Shown: piece by piece, positions 44,551 to 57,832 of the stretch
Numbering within the stretch: position 1 is the stretch's first letter
Layout: the number at the start of each line of letters is the position of its first letter
NCBI GenBank assembly: GCA_037043015.1
Contig: CM073323.1
Location: forward strand, 13,699,758-13,763,757
Source of the DNA: Bryum argenteum
Lineage: Eukaryota; Streptophyta; Bryopsida; Bryales; Bryaceae
Direction: 5' to 3'
Length of the DNA stretch: 64,000 bases
The notes under the pieces: generated by a model
What the model was told of the DNA's origin: nothing
The model's input: the letters and a program-made list of their open reading frames with translations, nothing else
Database searches by the model: none
Position numbers and translations under genes: made by a program

Positions 44551-45870
44551 GGTTCAAGTAGTAAACATTCATAACCGTAGTCGACAGATATCATCACCTA
44601 GTAGTTCTGGTTTAAGTTGGTGAATTGGCACTCTCTTATACTAGTTGATGTATTTCATTTGAGTTATTTACAGGGCTCAATAAATGGAAATTTTATTTGA
44701 ATTGATTTTTTTACGCATTACAATTCTTCTATTACGATTCTTTTATATCTTGTTTTCTCATGGAGAATGAAATGATTACACTGTATCATTTGTTTTTGGA
44801 AAGAAGTGGTGAAAAGATCAGAGCTAACCTTTCAAAACTTCCTCATAAATAGCATAGTTAGTAGTTTATTCTGAATTAGCTATGGATTTGCATTCAATTC
44901 AATTAATTATGCTTTGTAATACTATCACATCCTATTCTTGTTTCTTCACATGTAAACTATTCACTGTTCTTGCACACCCTGCTCTTTAAATATATTGAAA
45001 ATATATCATAAATATTCATTGTCACATCTTCGTTACTTTTTAGTGCTTCACATGTATACTATCCACTGTTCTCGCATACCGTACCACCATAGCAGGTTCG
45101 GTCCTCAACGAATGATTTTTTTTTTTAAATTTAAAAACAAGGATTGTACGCCAGAAATAGATATTCTTGGAATTCCTCATTTTGGTTCTACGGTACCCTG
45201 TTCTTCAAATATGTTTGGAATATATCATAAATAAGGACATTCAAGTAAAGACATACAAATGAAGGTTAAAGATGTAACAATTAGATCTTGGTTCTAATCA
45301 GACTTCACACAAGCCTACAATGTCATTTTCTTGATATCATCATGACTGTAGAAAGTGAGAAAAGTCACGATACTTTTACTTACAAGAGCCACTCTGTAAG
45401 GACTAGTGTTTTGCTTCCCATAAAATTTCTCACAAACGTACAGTGATATGTTAAAGTGACCCTTCAGAAGATTGAAAGCATGTGAGTTCGACCATTCATA
45501 GTTTCACGCAAAAAAACAAGTTTCCATAGAAATGAATATGCCTACGTAATGATATGCACTGGTATACCAGCTCCCATTCTAATTAGGATCACTCATAAAC
45601 TCCATTCACAAAAATGAGTATCCTACCTTAGACTATGTCAGTAACCAATGTCTGAACACAGTTCAAATATAACAGAATGCACGCTGAAAAATCCAGAGTC
45701 ACAGAAATGATAACCCAATGTCAAGAGAATTACAGAGTGAATGGCGCAATGAAAAATAGTTGAGAGATATTTCGTTGATATACAGAGTGCATGCATGTCG
45801 TATGGGCAATGAACCGCCACATTCAAAACTGACCATGCACTAGGAATTTGAAATTTGCTAAGAAAGGTAC
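44551..45870. other. Intergenic between B3 remnant and NAP1 3' end
   Basis: A CACTGTTCTTGCACACC-like block followed by ATATATCATAAAT occurs near 44960-45010 and again, diverged and split, near 45060 and 45190-45235, so part of this stretch is a local duplication. No gene seen. The last few hundred bases should include the NAP1 3' untranslated region. Confidence 0.4.
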
Positions 45871-45875
45871 AAGTG

Positions 45876-48800
45876 TTACACATAGGAAAGCGGGCCAGAG
45901 CGGAACCTACCCAGGGGGCTCTTGTTGGTGGACGCAGCGGGGTCTTGAGGGCCACGGCCCTCAGCAAACGAGACTTTGCGGCTGTAATCCAGAGGCCCAG
46001 AGAATCGGTTGGCTTTCCTGCGCGGCTTGCCATCCGGTCCCAGCTCCCCTGAAGGCTCCACTTCAGGCCGCTTGTGCTGCCCTGCGAACTTGATGGGACC
46101 CGAAAAGATGGAGCCTCGTGATGTTTGCTGCGGCGGGTAGTGCGTGTCACTGGGGTCCTCGCCCTGGCCCTTCGTACCTCCGTTGCCCATCGCTGACCCT
46201 GGATACTGCCGTGTCGAAGGATGCACATGCACCAGACTTGGTACTGAACTCTCGTAGTACATCTGGTAGATCGAGCGCATGATTGTGTGCGGTACGTAGC
46301 TTTCCAGTGTGCTTCGTGGTAAGTAGGCTGTCAGCTCGCATAGCTGGTCTAGAAAAATCAGCTTTGCTACCAGTGGACTCCTGCAGAATTCAGCAATGGT
46401 AACATGTTTAAGGCTGTGATGGCATTAAATACGGAAAGAGAAAAGTGGAGGGTGCGGATTGTTACCTATGCGAGTCGTCCCAGGACTCCAGCACTATGGC
46501 AACAGCACACTGAAGGAAGGTCTTCATGGCGGCCTTGATATTGATGTCCACATCTGCTCGACTCTCTGCAGCTTGAACAGTTCCATCTTCTGCCATGTTT
46601 CTACTCCCAGCGTCTAGTGCCTGCCGCGTCTGCTCTCTTCGCTCTGCTCGCACCCACTCGTTCGCAATCATCACTGCATTTATGCATCTGTAGACAACGT
46701 GCAGGTTTTCACATAAGAGTCTCATTTAGCTGAGCATGATAGCGAAACATAGATATCTTAAAACGTAACCTTGAGTCCTTGACATTCAGAGAAATTGCTG
46801 CCATTCATGAAGTTGATCTAAAATGCCATTAATAACTTAGAGTTTCGTGATATGTGAAGCTATACGAGCCACAACAGATAGAGCTGCTCTACAGACAGGG
46901 AGATTGGGATTTATTACGAATAAGGTACCTGGACAAGCAATGGACGTTCGATGTAAAGCCGCCAGTGAGAATGCTGAAGGTGGTGGAGTTCCAAACGTTT
47001 GATGTCATGCAAGCAACGAAGAGAAACGGGAGGAGTCCCCACGTTGCATCACCGGCTCCGTCCATGAGGCTCAGGATGCCATGGATCATCACAGCATCGC
47101 CCTCTTCCAGATCGATGGCGCCCACACGGCTGGCGACGTTTTTCAGCCGCAACAGGTTGGGTTTCTCGGGAATACTTGCAGGAGCATGTTTGCAGAAGTC
47201 TGTCAAGAGGGAGAACAGGAGAGGGGTGTTGGTCCTCAACACTTGAGCCGTGGCTTCGGCGAGGAGAGACCGCATGCTCAGCTTGTGACCAACCCGCATC
47301 GCGTTGGACATGAGCGGTTCCAACTCCTGTAACTGGCTCAGCATGCTCTCCCGGTTCGATTTACTGTGCAAGTTTCCAGCTAAGGATTCCAGGAGCTCCT
47401 TATTTGAGCGCAGAAAGGTGTCAAGGGTGTCCAATAAAGCAGTCAGCTGTCCCAGCAAACTGTCACAGAGCTTATCGACACCATATGGACCGAAAATGCG
47501 CACAAAAGCCTTCAACTCTGCCAAATCTGCAACCGACTCTGCAGCGACCCGCCCGATTGGCCTCGTGCTCTTGAAGCATTTGTCCAGCGGAGAGAAGATT
47601 ACTCCCGAGGACTTTGCGTCCCGCAGTAGATTCTCGATATACCAATCTGTGATTGTACATGCTGCGTCGCCACCGACACCGACTTCACGATCATCAGGGT
47701 GCAGATCTTGCATGTGTCGTGCAAATGACTCGGTCAGAAGCACTTCCCGAATTCCTCGTGTCAGGTCAAGTTGCACATGCTGTTCAACAAGATGCACGAT
47801 GCTCATGTGTCGTTGCAGGCGGGCCTCCACCACCGACGGCCTTTGAAGCTCACCGTCCACCATGATTATACTCGTTAGCCGAGTTCGGAAGTTTCTCATC
47901 ACTCGGTCTCTCAAGTACTGCCACAACACCCCTCAACTGTCAGACAAGGGTCTCGAATATTTCAAGCAAAAAGCAGGTTGAACGATCCATACCTCTCGAG
48001 GTACAAACATGTGGTTCAGTACTCGTAAGGGCTCCATCTCATTGAGCACTGAACACAAGCTGGTGAGTCTTTGTACAGCTGCTTCCAACCTGGAGAATGA
48101 TCAGACAAGTTAATCATCGTTTACTCAACATGCTGCCGAACACCAGTGTTGGAAAATTTGTGCACTTACATCTTGATAGAGCCCCTATGTGCTGGTTCAC
48201 TCTCAAATCCAGGCAGAGGAAAGTCCAGCATCCCATTGGAATTCTTGACGCCGTTTATGCCCGCTCTGGATAATTGATTCAAACGCAAGGCAGCTTGCTC
48301 TAGAAGAAGCTGCAGACCAAGAGGTTTGGAGTCAGTAAATAACAGAAAGTCTCGCCGAAGCAGGTCTTTGCCAGAATCCTGATATCATGTGCCCCATTGA
48401 ATTTGTCGCGTGAACGAGTAACCAATAAAATTAGGTCCACAGACAGGAAGAGGCCAATCTAGAGGAGGCTGACCTTGTTATCAAGAGAACCATAACCTCC
48501 TTCTGAGTCTAAGATATTGATGAGGCCCTCCAATCCACCCATGACCGAGTCAAGGATAGATTCGGCATACGCGACAGCATCACGAGCAAACTTCGGCAAC
48601 TGGCACATGCAGCCATACCAAGATCGTTAGCATCATGTTTCATGATCAGTCGAATATTACTCAAATAAAAGAAGAGACTCTACCTCATCGGGAACATTTG
48701 GGTGCGCATTGTCAGGGAATGTGCATGCCAGACTAAGCCAAGCACAGCAATGCTGAGGTCGCCCTTCAGGTCCAAACATTGTATGTCGGAAAACCTGTCG

Positions 48801-51800
48801 TGTCCACCTTCATAATTAGCTCTGTTCTCAAATAACATAAAATGAAACAACTTGATAATCGCATGCTCACCGCTGTAACATCAGGCCGATAGAAGTACAA
48901 CACTTTCAAAGAAGTGTGTTGCAAGATCTGCTCCTCCATTTCGTCGACACTCCTGAAACAATCCAGTACTAAACAATGAAGCTTTCCATCATCGAGATGT
49001 TTGAAAGCCTCTGATACCAAGAAAGAGTAGCTAAGCAGAGATGCAAACTACTGCAGTTTACTCAGCTCGGAATTTCGAAAGAGACGCACCTTGACCACAT
49101 GTAAGCGAGGTTTCCTTCAGACACTATGCTATCATTTCCTGTCGACACAGTGGCCTTGTCCAGATGTCGAATATTTATTGGAGATCTTGAGGACGATACA
49201 AGCATGATGAGACGCAGCCAGTCTCTCCGAAATGCCTGCAAAACCAGAAGCACCTTAAGTTTAGATAATCGTGATAAGGTACAACTATCAACAACAGGAT
49301 TTAATTCCCGACTCAAAATACTGCTGTTCTTGAATAATTCTGCCATGGCATCATCTACGTAAAGGAAGGGTAGAAACTCACAGAAAGATCAAGCGAGCTC
49401 GGGACCATTTTGTCGTTCTGGATCTTAGGAAGTTGATCCAGACTCTCTAAAGCAGAGTTGAAAAGCTCTCGCAGCTCCGGGTCAATATCGAGAGCTACCA
49501 TTCCTGGCCCAACCAAGAGAACCTGCATTCTCTGAACCGCAGCTGACAAGTAACCCATTGCAAATGCTCTACAAGCTGCCAATAGCACACAACCGTAAAT
49601 AAATCAGCAAATTCAATCGAGCATTTCAATATATACACGTGGAAGATATCCTTGCAACATACTTTAGAAAAGATGTAATCGATTGTGAGGTAGACACTGG
49701 AAACTGAAGTACACGCATGATGCAGTACCTGGAGTGTACTTGCGAATAAGCCCGACAAGACGATCCATGCCGTCTAACAGAAATCCGATTGTGGGATCTT
49801 CCATATCCTGCACGAACAATTGGATATTTGGACCATTGCCGATGAGATTCAACTTTAGCCTAGCCAAAACATACAAAGAGATTACAGTGATAGGTCAAAG
49901 ATAATCACCATCTCAATGGGCATCACTCGAGCGCCCTTAGTTTTTCCCACTGTCACACCAACGTGGCTAAAAAACCATAGAATTTCTGCACGAATCATCA
50001 CCAGAGCGGCAAACACCATCTGCACACAAGAATGAAGGGTTACAAAAGTATCATCAGACAATAGGTATCAACTGATGCAGATGACGTTCGATCGGATCGC
50101 AAGACCTTCCAGACTGCAGAGCTGTAGAAGATTCCATCATTTTGAGCAACTAATGCAACAAGCATTCCGATCAAAGCAGTAGTATGAACAACATAGGAGG
50201 CCTGGGTGCTGGAGAGTATAATGAACCTGCAGATTTGGGGCAAGAAGAGTAGGTTGATCTGAGAAAAACAACAGCATCCGGCCAACCTCCTGCTTCAATA
50301 GCAGTCGGTGCTCCTTGTGAGCAGCATCTGCGTTGTTAATAGCAGTGTCTTGGGCATCACTGTAACAGGACCATAAATGTGACGAGAATATTGAGTCATT
50401 CTACCATTCGGAGCAGCCAACACTTGAATGTCAAGATTGGAATAGAAACAGCATAGTCATGAGTTAATAAGTCAATAGCAGAAATGCAATCTGCATACCC
50501 ACCAGATTTGCTTCTCGACCTGTTTGGCCAGATTGTATTCCACATCCGCATCACGACCCTTAGCACGCCCGGCCTTGGCAAGTTTTTTCGACTCAGCTAT
50601 CCTTGGCAGTACATACTGTTGATACTCTTCATGTAACAAAATATACTGCAATCATGCAAGACGCTTGACAGTTAATAATCTAAAATCCTACATGAATCTG
50701 AAAAGCATTCTGCAGAGGAGTACCTCATACTATTTAAAAGAAGCGCATTCCCAATCCACGGGTTCCTATATGATCGACAAAACGACGAAGGATATGATAC
50801 GTACCTCATCCCGAAAAAGGGGTAGAAGAAGAGATTCTTTGAGCAACACCTGAATTACAAGAAATATAACAATAACGTTAGATAAAGTACAAGATCGAGT
50901 ATGCTGCATTCACATGATATTCTACATTGCAGGCAACTAACCGAGGCAATGTCCACTGCTCCAGGTCGCAGAAGTTCTGTAGGGCACACCAGGTAGCCAA
51001 TAAGTGCCCATTCTCGATATGCTTCGATGTTCACCAGCTCTTGTGCTCTCTGAGAAGTCCACAGAATTGCATACATGAGTCCAATATCGCATCAACAGCT
51101 AAGCAACATCCAGACTTGCAAATCAACAAGCTTATAAAAACATAGCCATTCCTCCATAGCAAATTACGTACAGCTGGGTGTGCTGAGTTGGTAAGCTTCT
51201 CAGGATATCGAGGATGAAATGGACTGAGGTAGCCTTCGCTGCGAAGCTTTTGGAAGTCTGAACCAAGAAGCACTGTAGGGCCTACTGCTTCCAATATCTG
51301 GAGTCGACAAAAGCCTGGATCAGTTTCAACTGCATCTAAATCATAGCCATGCATTGTCACTCCATTACGCGTGCTTGCAACCATTACAGCGATATAGCCA
51401 AGTTCATCTTTAATTCGAGTATGAGTAAGTAAGATCAAGTACATACCTCACCTATGCGGGGGCTCACAAAGTTTAAGTCGTCGTGTAGCCCTTTAAGAGG
51501 AGGATCGTAGGCTTCTACAAACTGCACCATCCTGATCAAACATGCGTAACCTCTTAGAATCGCTACCATGCAAGCGTGCTGGTCATTACTTCTGTGAGAC
51601 AACCGTGACCTTGAAATTCCTCGCTAAAACTTAGAGCTGCTAATTTGAGGTAAACGATTTATGGCCAACTTCGTGAATTTTGTGCTCTTGTTAAATATAA
51701 GGTCCGAGTGAGTTGTCATCTTACCGATGATAAGCACCATAATCTCTTCCACTTTTCATCATTGTATGTACCAAATTGTACATCTGAAGAAGCATCTTTC

Positions 51801-53055
51801 TTGGTACCTATATGAAATCACAAATTTGGTTAAGCAGCTTTCGATACACAAACTTGAAGGCAGCTAACTCTACAATCGCCAAAACAAGTGCAAGCCGAAA
51901 GGAATACAGAGCAGAATTTGAATGTACCTTATCAGCTAGAAGATTGACCCGTACAAAACAGCAGAAGAGTTCCATGAAAACTCGCAAAAGTAGAGGGTTT
52001 TGATTCGGCTGCACGAAAATGTCAAAAACAATGAGAAACTATTTACACCGCCCTCTCAAGGCATACCGCTTTCAAAAGAATGGACAAACGAGGGGTGAAG
52101 CCTCCTCATTTGCACCACTGAAAAGCTTCGAGATGAGAAATCTCCAACTATCAACACGAGACAAGCTCAATACTGGCTCGTGAAACACATTGTAGAAGCA
52201 TGTGATCTTTGTAGTGATGAAGAAATTATCACAGTGAAAGGGGGCTCACCATCAAGGTGACGACTGTGCTACTCAAATCTAGTATTACACGGAGTGACTG
52301 TTCTCGGAACGTCATGAGATCTTCAAGCACCTGTAAACATCCAAAGGTGCAAGTATTCAAAACAAAGTCGCCCAATCAATTTCAAGGCTAAGAGTGCTTG
52401 TCTGCAAAGACAAATCAAAACCCTTCGGATGAAAGTGTACCATAATCCACGGCTCCAGCGTCGCTACATATCGCCCAGCATGCTCATGTAGCATATCAAC
52501 ACCAGCTTTATCAACCTGCAGCAACGAAAACAAAATGAGCTTCACCACTTAAAAAGCACTTTAGATGACCTAAAACTTCGAAGAATCAATTTTCAAAAGA
52601 ACAAAACGGTAGGAAAGACATTGTGGCACCTTGTCGAGCTGCATTTTGGCAGGATGTTCGGGAAACTTGCGAGCAACATGGAGGCAAAGCTTGGGCATGT
52701 CAGGAAAGATGCCGGTCTTCCAGAAGGCCTCAGGGTAATGCTGGGAGCCGAGCTCGGGAGGGCCGAGAATCTGGTGCAATTTGTGGAGCTTGGTCATGAG
52801 GCCATGAGCAACTCTTTGCAAGTGGATAACCCACTCGATCTGGCGAGTCTTCTGCAGGTTCTTGCCATTGGGTTGAGCGCGCTGCGTGGCCATCGAAACG
52901 CGCCTCCACACGGGCGAGTCCGTGCTGCGAGCTCCAGTGTCCTCGGCACTCCACGCCTCCTCCGCTGGACCTGATCTGATTGGTGAGGCGTCATTGTTGC
53001 GTTTCAACCGCAATTTAGCCAGAAACTGCTGGCTAGATTGCAAATCCAACTCCAT
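45876..53055 (-). CDS. NAP1: NAP1/GNARLED (NCKAP1/HEM family), SCAR/WAVE complex subunit
   Basis: Twenty-three exons on the minus strand join in frame to 1395 residues; Arabidopsis NAP1/GRL has about 1425. Exons: 53055-52630, 52515-52441, 52330-52250, 52008-51928, 51807-51725, 51531-51447, 51297-51172, 51049-50942, 50849-50805, 50645-50503, 50359-50227, 50019-49909, 49807-49729, 49575-49382, 49235-49090, 48952-48871, 48794-48684, 48599-48474, 48309-48170, 48089-47993, 47917-46929, 46687-46466, 46380-45876. Landmarks: DPTIGFLLDGMDRL, RSPINIRHLDKATVSTG, MGGLEGLINILDSEGG, ELQRPSV, GIREVLLTESF, FKSTRPIG, AFVRIFGPYGVDKL, and the C-terminal SGPLDYS and RFRSGPLSYV motifs shared with plant NAP1. With SRA1/PIR, ABI-like and BRK1 it controls SCAR, which activates ARP2/3 actin nucleation in cell shape and tip growth. 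An in-frame TAA directly precedes the ATG. Exon 13 has alternative upstream acceptors; the one chosen fits the family. Exon 11 ends at an unusual GTTCAT donor. The gene appears intact. Confidence 0.95.
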
Positions 53056-54600
53056 TTACGCAGTAAACTAGGTTTCATACACTGATATCAGACGCATAAG
53101 TGTGTTAGCATATGTGTATTCGCGACCACATGTTTGGCCTTTTTCCAGTGTCTCCGTAGGGGCGAACCAATGTCTTGGTCTCCTTCCTATCCGAAAATAC
53201 AACAAAAACAAAAACAAAAACCTCTACAAAAATCATAGCAAACCGCACAAAAGTAAAAAAATAACACTTCACTTCCACAATGCAAGTCAAACTCCATCAC
53301 ACAGCACACTATCTACAATCAGTACACGTCCGTCCAACACTCTTTAGAGCAGTAGAACAACCCCATGGCTTCGTCTCCTTCCTTCCAGACGAGCCATTTC
53401 ACAGTATTCACTAACTTGCAAAAAGCATAGAACTATAAAAATGTAAGAAAGGATCTACTTCTAGGTCGAAAAGCAGGGTATACCATTTCCCACTCAATTG
53501 ATAAGTCTTCCCTCTCGGTAGTTGCACATTCTCACTGTGAGAGTGGGTTCTAAGAGCGGTGCTGATAGGGAGATAGCACGGGATTCAAAATTGTTGGCAC
53601 TAAGATAGGTTTCACTGTTCCATAGAAAATGTGTCTTAACTCGATTCTCTAGCTTCAAAAAAAGATTGTCGAACTAGCCCTAGAGAAAAAAGCGGCATTA
53701 CTCTCCACTGCCCACGATCTATCGAGAGCACAAACTGGTCGTTTGCACATTTTGTGAACCAGAGCTGGATTAAAACATACCTCGAAATTGGAAGAGCTTG
53801 CCTCTAGCTACAAAGTGGTGGCGCTTCGATCCATTCGTGCACCCTTCCTCCCTTTTCCTTTCCTCTGTTGGCAACTGATCAAGCGGAGACTAAGTTACAT
53901 TGTAGGAGTTTCACTGTAAGCAAGTGCCAGGGATTGTGGGGTCCGAGCCAATGAATGGAAATGGCGGTGAGAAGGGGAAAAGGGGCGGTGAAAGGTGCGA
54001 GCTTGTGAGCGGAATCGGTCGTCGTCGGCTTCTGATCCGATCGTTCGCGAGGGTTTGGGGGCTCTGAAACCGGCTTGGCTGAAAGTCGCAGGACTGGAGT
54101 ACTGGAGTCATTGGAGACTGGACCCTGTTCACACTGACGAACAGCTGGGCCCAGCCTCTGCGGAATTGTCGGGTGCCGCCGGTGTGTGAATGGAGCAGGT
54201 GTTTGCGAGGAAGTTTCCTTCGCTTCTCTTTTTGCAAATTTAGAGTTATCCTTTATAACATGAAATGATGATACGTCTCATGATAAATTGAAACATCCCA
54301 TAATAGAACATCTTCCTACAACTATTTCGCTAGTGTGGTGTTCCCTAAATTTTATTCTATTCTATCATTGATTTGGGGTTATGACTTTTTATTGGGAAGC
54401 AAGGTTGTACATATTCTTCACCTAAAGCTTGTTGGTGTTTTCCGAGAGCTTGAAACCTCAAAACTACAATTTGCTACCTTACTGTGAGAGTGGGTCTCTC
54501 CTCCACATTTCTACATATGTTTTTATGCTACATCTAATTAAGCGTATCTACATTGACCTTATATGGCATTTCCGCTATCAACAAATGCCTAAGTGTTTAG
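53056..54600. other. NAP1 upstream region (promoter and leader)
   Basis: 53800-54240 is GC-richer, with C/T-rich minus-strand sequence as in a plant 5' leader. A leader intron is possible, since CTTGCTTACAG occurs on the minus strand near 53920. The overlapping open frames at 53911-54237 are probably not genes. Confidence 0.35.
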
Positions 54601-54607
54601 TTTGGTG

Positions 54608-55200
54608 CACTAGTAGAAAATTGCACAAAAAGTGATGTTCATAGTGACTTGTCCTTAGTGACTCAAAAGAGTGTGTTTAAGCCCTAAAGGTCCAAGAAAG
54701 CCGAATTGGCTCTTTGAGGTTCCTCCATAGACAATATTCAACCAACTCTTACTATTATAATTTCACAAATGAAAAAGAATCAATTGTTCAAATTTGGCAT
54801 GTGAGTGAAAGGTTAAGTTAAACTTGAGATCCAACGGTTGAATCTTTCAAATAATGCTTAGATTGAGTATTTTTAGGCCTAAAGTGGAGAAAGGTCTATT
54901 TTGACAATTTAAACAATTCTGCACCAATAACCTTTTATTAGGGGTTGATTGTGCTTTTAAAAATATCAAAATGAATGATTGAATTCGTCTTCTCCTTAGA
55001 ATTTTTATTATTTGATTTGAGCTTCTCTTTAGATTTTTTGGGTGTAAAAAGCTACATCACAATCTACTAAAATAGGGAAAATTGAAGAAAAAGTGACAAA
55101 TATAACATTCCATTTGATTTTGTTAAAAGCACAATTTAAATGAAAACTTTTTTGTCACTAGGACAAGTCAAACTTCACTTTTTTGCCATTCCTATCAATG
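54608..55200. mobile_element. CACTA-like non-autonomous element, degraded
   Basis: The left end CACTAGTAGAAAATTGCAC continues with AAAAAGTGATG and ATAGTGACTTGTCC. An inverted, diverged counterpart (GGACAAGTC, ACTTTTTTGCCATT) lies at 55170-55195. The right terminus is too diverged to fix and no target duplication is visible. It belongs to the same family as 55312-56213. Confidence 0.5.
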
Positions 55201-55311
55201 CTTCGAGACTTTTTAGAATCTTAAGAATCTTCAAACTCTCAAAAATCCGTAAATTCTATGTACCTCCTTGGTGAGGATTCCTCATATATTAATTTTCGCA
55301 ATGGCAACCAC

Positions 55312-56213
55312 CACTAGTAAAAAATGGCACTTTAGGTGACGTCTGTAGTGACTCGTTTCTATTGAGGCAAAAGATTTTCCTAGTCCTCGTTAGAAGCCTT
55401 TGTTGAGAGTCAACTAAGTGGTTGTAGGAGATGTATGCAACTTACGTGATCCACATTCCTTTTTTTCTCACTTCTTCCCAAATGAGGGTCACGCCACCAT
55501 GACTTACAAACACGACAATCTCGAGTAAGTTCTAGTAAATCTCCACTAAGTTGGAGGACTTTGGATTCTCAGCAACAATCGGAAGTAGAGCGCTTAAAAG
55601 AAAATGGGCGGTGGTAGAAAGTGGCACCAAAGGTGACACTTGTACTCACTTATTTGTAATAACACAAAGTGCTTGTTTAAATTGTGCTTCTAATGATATT
55701 AAAAATAAAAATAAAAAAAGACAAAATAAAATAAAATATGAATAAATAAATACATAAATAAATATTTCTTAATTTTGTCACTTTCCCTTAGATTCTTTGT
55801 GTTGTTGTAATAAGCATTCTATAGCATGCTAAATTAATATTAAATTTAAGGGAAAATGATTATAACAATTTAGAACTTTTTTTTTTGATGTAATTAGAAG
55901 CACAAATAAAACAAGCACTATGCGTCACTACTAGGAACGCATCACTACCAACAAGTCACTATGGACGTCATCTACACTACCATTTTCTACTACACTAAAT
56001 AGGTAGATTAGTGTTAGATACACTAATTTATATAAACATGTTATAAGTTTTTACTGTTAGTAAATATTTTTACCCTCTACAATGGTTAAGATGGGGATAC
56101 TTCCATAGTATTGGAATCAATACTCTTGGTAATTTTTTTTACCGAAAGTAAAAACTTGTAGCATTTTCAAATCTTATAAAAATCTAACACTAATCTACCT
56201 ATTTAGTGTAGTG
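55312..56213. mobile_element. CACTA-like non-autonomous element interrupted by a MITE
   Basis: The left end is CACTAGTAAAAAATGGCAC. Once the inserted MITE is set aside, the right end reads CCATTTTCTACTAGTG, its inverted repeat. CAC flanks both sides (55309-55311 and 56214-56216), the expected three-base duplication. Subterminal GTGAC/GTCAC motifs occur at both ends. The original length was about 684 bp with no coding capacity. The Stowaway-like copy 2 sits three bases from the right terminus. Confidence 0.8.
55993..56208. mobile_element. Stowaway-like (Tc1/mariner) MITE, copy 2
   Basis: A 216-bp copy of the family at 40778-40994, in reverse orientation, with ends CACTAAATAGGTAGATTAG and CTAATCTACCTATTTAGTG. 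TA flanks both sides (55991-55992 and 56209-56210). It inserted into the TA inside the terminal CTAGTG of the surrounding CACTA-like element. Confidence 0.9.
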
Positions 56214-56216
56214 CAC

Positions 56217-57830
56217 ATCTACATAATAACATTCATTAACACACAACTCATCGCATTTTGACCATTATGATCTCATAATCAAAGCAAAATCAATGACTTG
56301 AAAATTGAAACATGACCATTGAATCAAGTGAACTTTAAGATCTATTGTATCTATCATAATGTTATGTTACTTTCTTTGGGCTTTGTGTGATGGCTCACCC
56401 CATATTCTTTTTCATATTCAAAATAATTAACATGTTCAATTGCTAAAGATGTTTTGCTAAAACTATTGCCACTAATCATGCTAATCACCCTTTCTTGTCT
56501 TGTTGATCGTGCCATACAATTACTTCAAACAATTTAATGATTGCTCACATTATAAATGAGCACCCAAGTTTACTAAGTTCAAACTATTACAAATTCTACC
56601 AGGGCAAACTTCATAATCTACAGAAATGAGCTTCAAACTTTTCAATAGAAATTGACTTCTTATTTTCCCCAATTATTGGGGGGGGGGCGCACAGGGCCAT
56701 TTAGTTGAAAAATGGGCACTTTTTAGTTGAGATTTTTTTCAACTGGGGGCCGCACAGGGGGGCTCATTTCAACTGTGAGAAAATTTCTCAACTGTGGTCC
56801 CACAGAGGAGAAAATTTCTCAACCTTGTCCCCCACACCTAATAATAACATAGTTGAGATTTAACACTATGAATCTCAACGAAACTCAATGGTGCCCCGAC
56901 CCACCATTGAGTTTCATTTTTTAGAGGGCTTCCATGAATTGGATGTTAATTTGATCATCATCCATTTTTTTCCCTTTACTGTATTGCAATTACTGGAAAT
57001 TGGTGCTTAATAAACTAGGGGGCTTGAGGTACCAGAGTACCAATACTCTCACCCCGGTTATTATTCGGTCACCTCACCTCACCACTGATCATATTATTAA
57101 TAAAAATTAATAAATATTATTACATTATTATATTATAAAATATTATTATACCATTAAATATTATTATATTATTAAATTATTAATATAAAAATATTCTATT
57201 ACATATTATAAAATATGTATTCATTATATAAAATATTTGTATTAGTAAATTTTGTATTATTGATATATTAACAATACTAGTACAAGGGAATTATGGTCAT
57301 AAATGTGGTTTGAAATTTTTGAAACTAACTCATTTGTGATTGAAGTGTTATTAGTGAAAACAAAAGTAAGCTATTCAAATCTAAACTTTCCTTAAAAACC
57401 AAAACGGTCTTTTGTTGTTTGGTTAGCCTAGGTTTTAGGTTAAAATTCATATTTTTGACTAAGATTTTTGTTGAGTGCTCCCTATATTACAAGGTGTATG
57501 TGCAAAAATTGCAAAGTCAAAATCCAATTTTAGAGTTTTTAACGGTAATTTTTGAAAATGAACCTACGAAAATTTTAAGATAAAAAAATTCAACAACGAA
57601 GTCGTTGGAGATTATTATAAAATCATACTTATGCAAAAATATTAGAAAAATCTATAGTAGATTTCACATAGTTGGAGTGTTCCACTTTGTTCACATATAA
57701 ATGCGATTCTACAAGTAGTATGATAATGCAAGATTTAGGTAAAACTATCAATTTCTACCGTATATATAATGTAGTCCATAATGGCTTCCCTATTGAATCG
57801 GGCACTGAACCTATGTTCTTCATTTGGGTC
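56217..57830. other. Intergenic with inverted-repeat-rich patch
   Basis: 56680-56910 begins with a G run and GCGCACAGGGCCATT and ends near GGTGCCCCGACCC. It has several inverted AGTTGA/TCAACT motifs and looks like a degraded MITE or the left terminus of the Harbinger-like element to its right; no duplication could be fixed. 57080-57280 is nearly pure A/T. No gene seen. Confidence 0.35.
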
Positions 57831-57832
57831 GT

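Noticed and set aside
46854-47865. Plus-strand open frames of up to 180 codons
   Set aside because: They are antisense shadows of NAP1 exon 21, which is strongly conserved on the minus strand.
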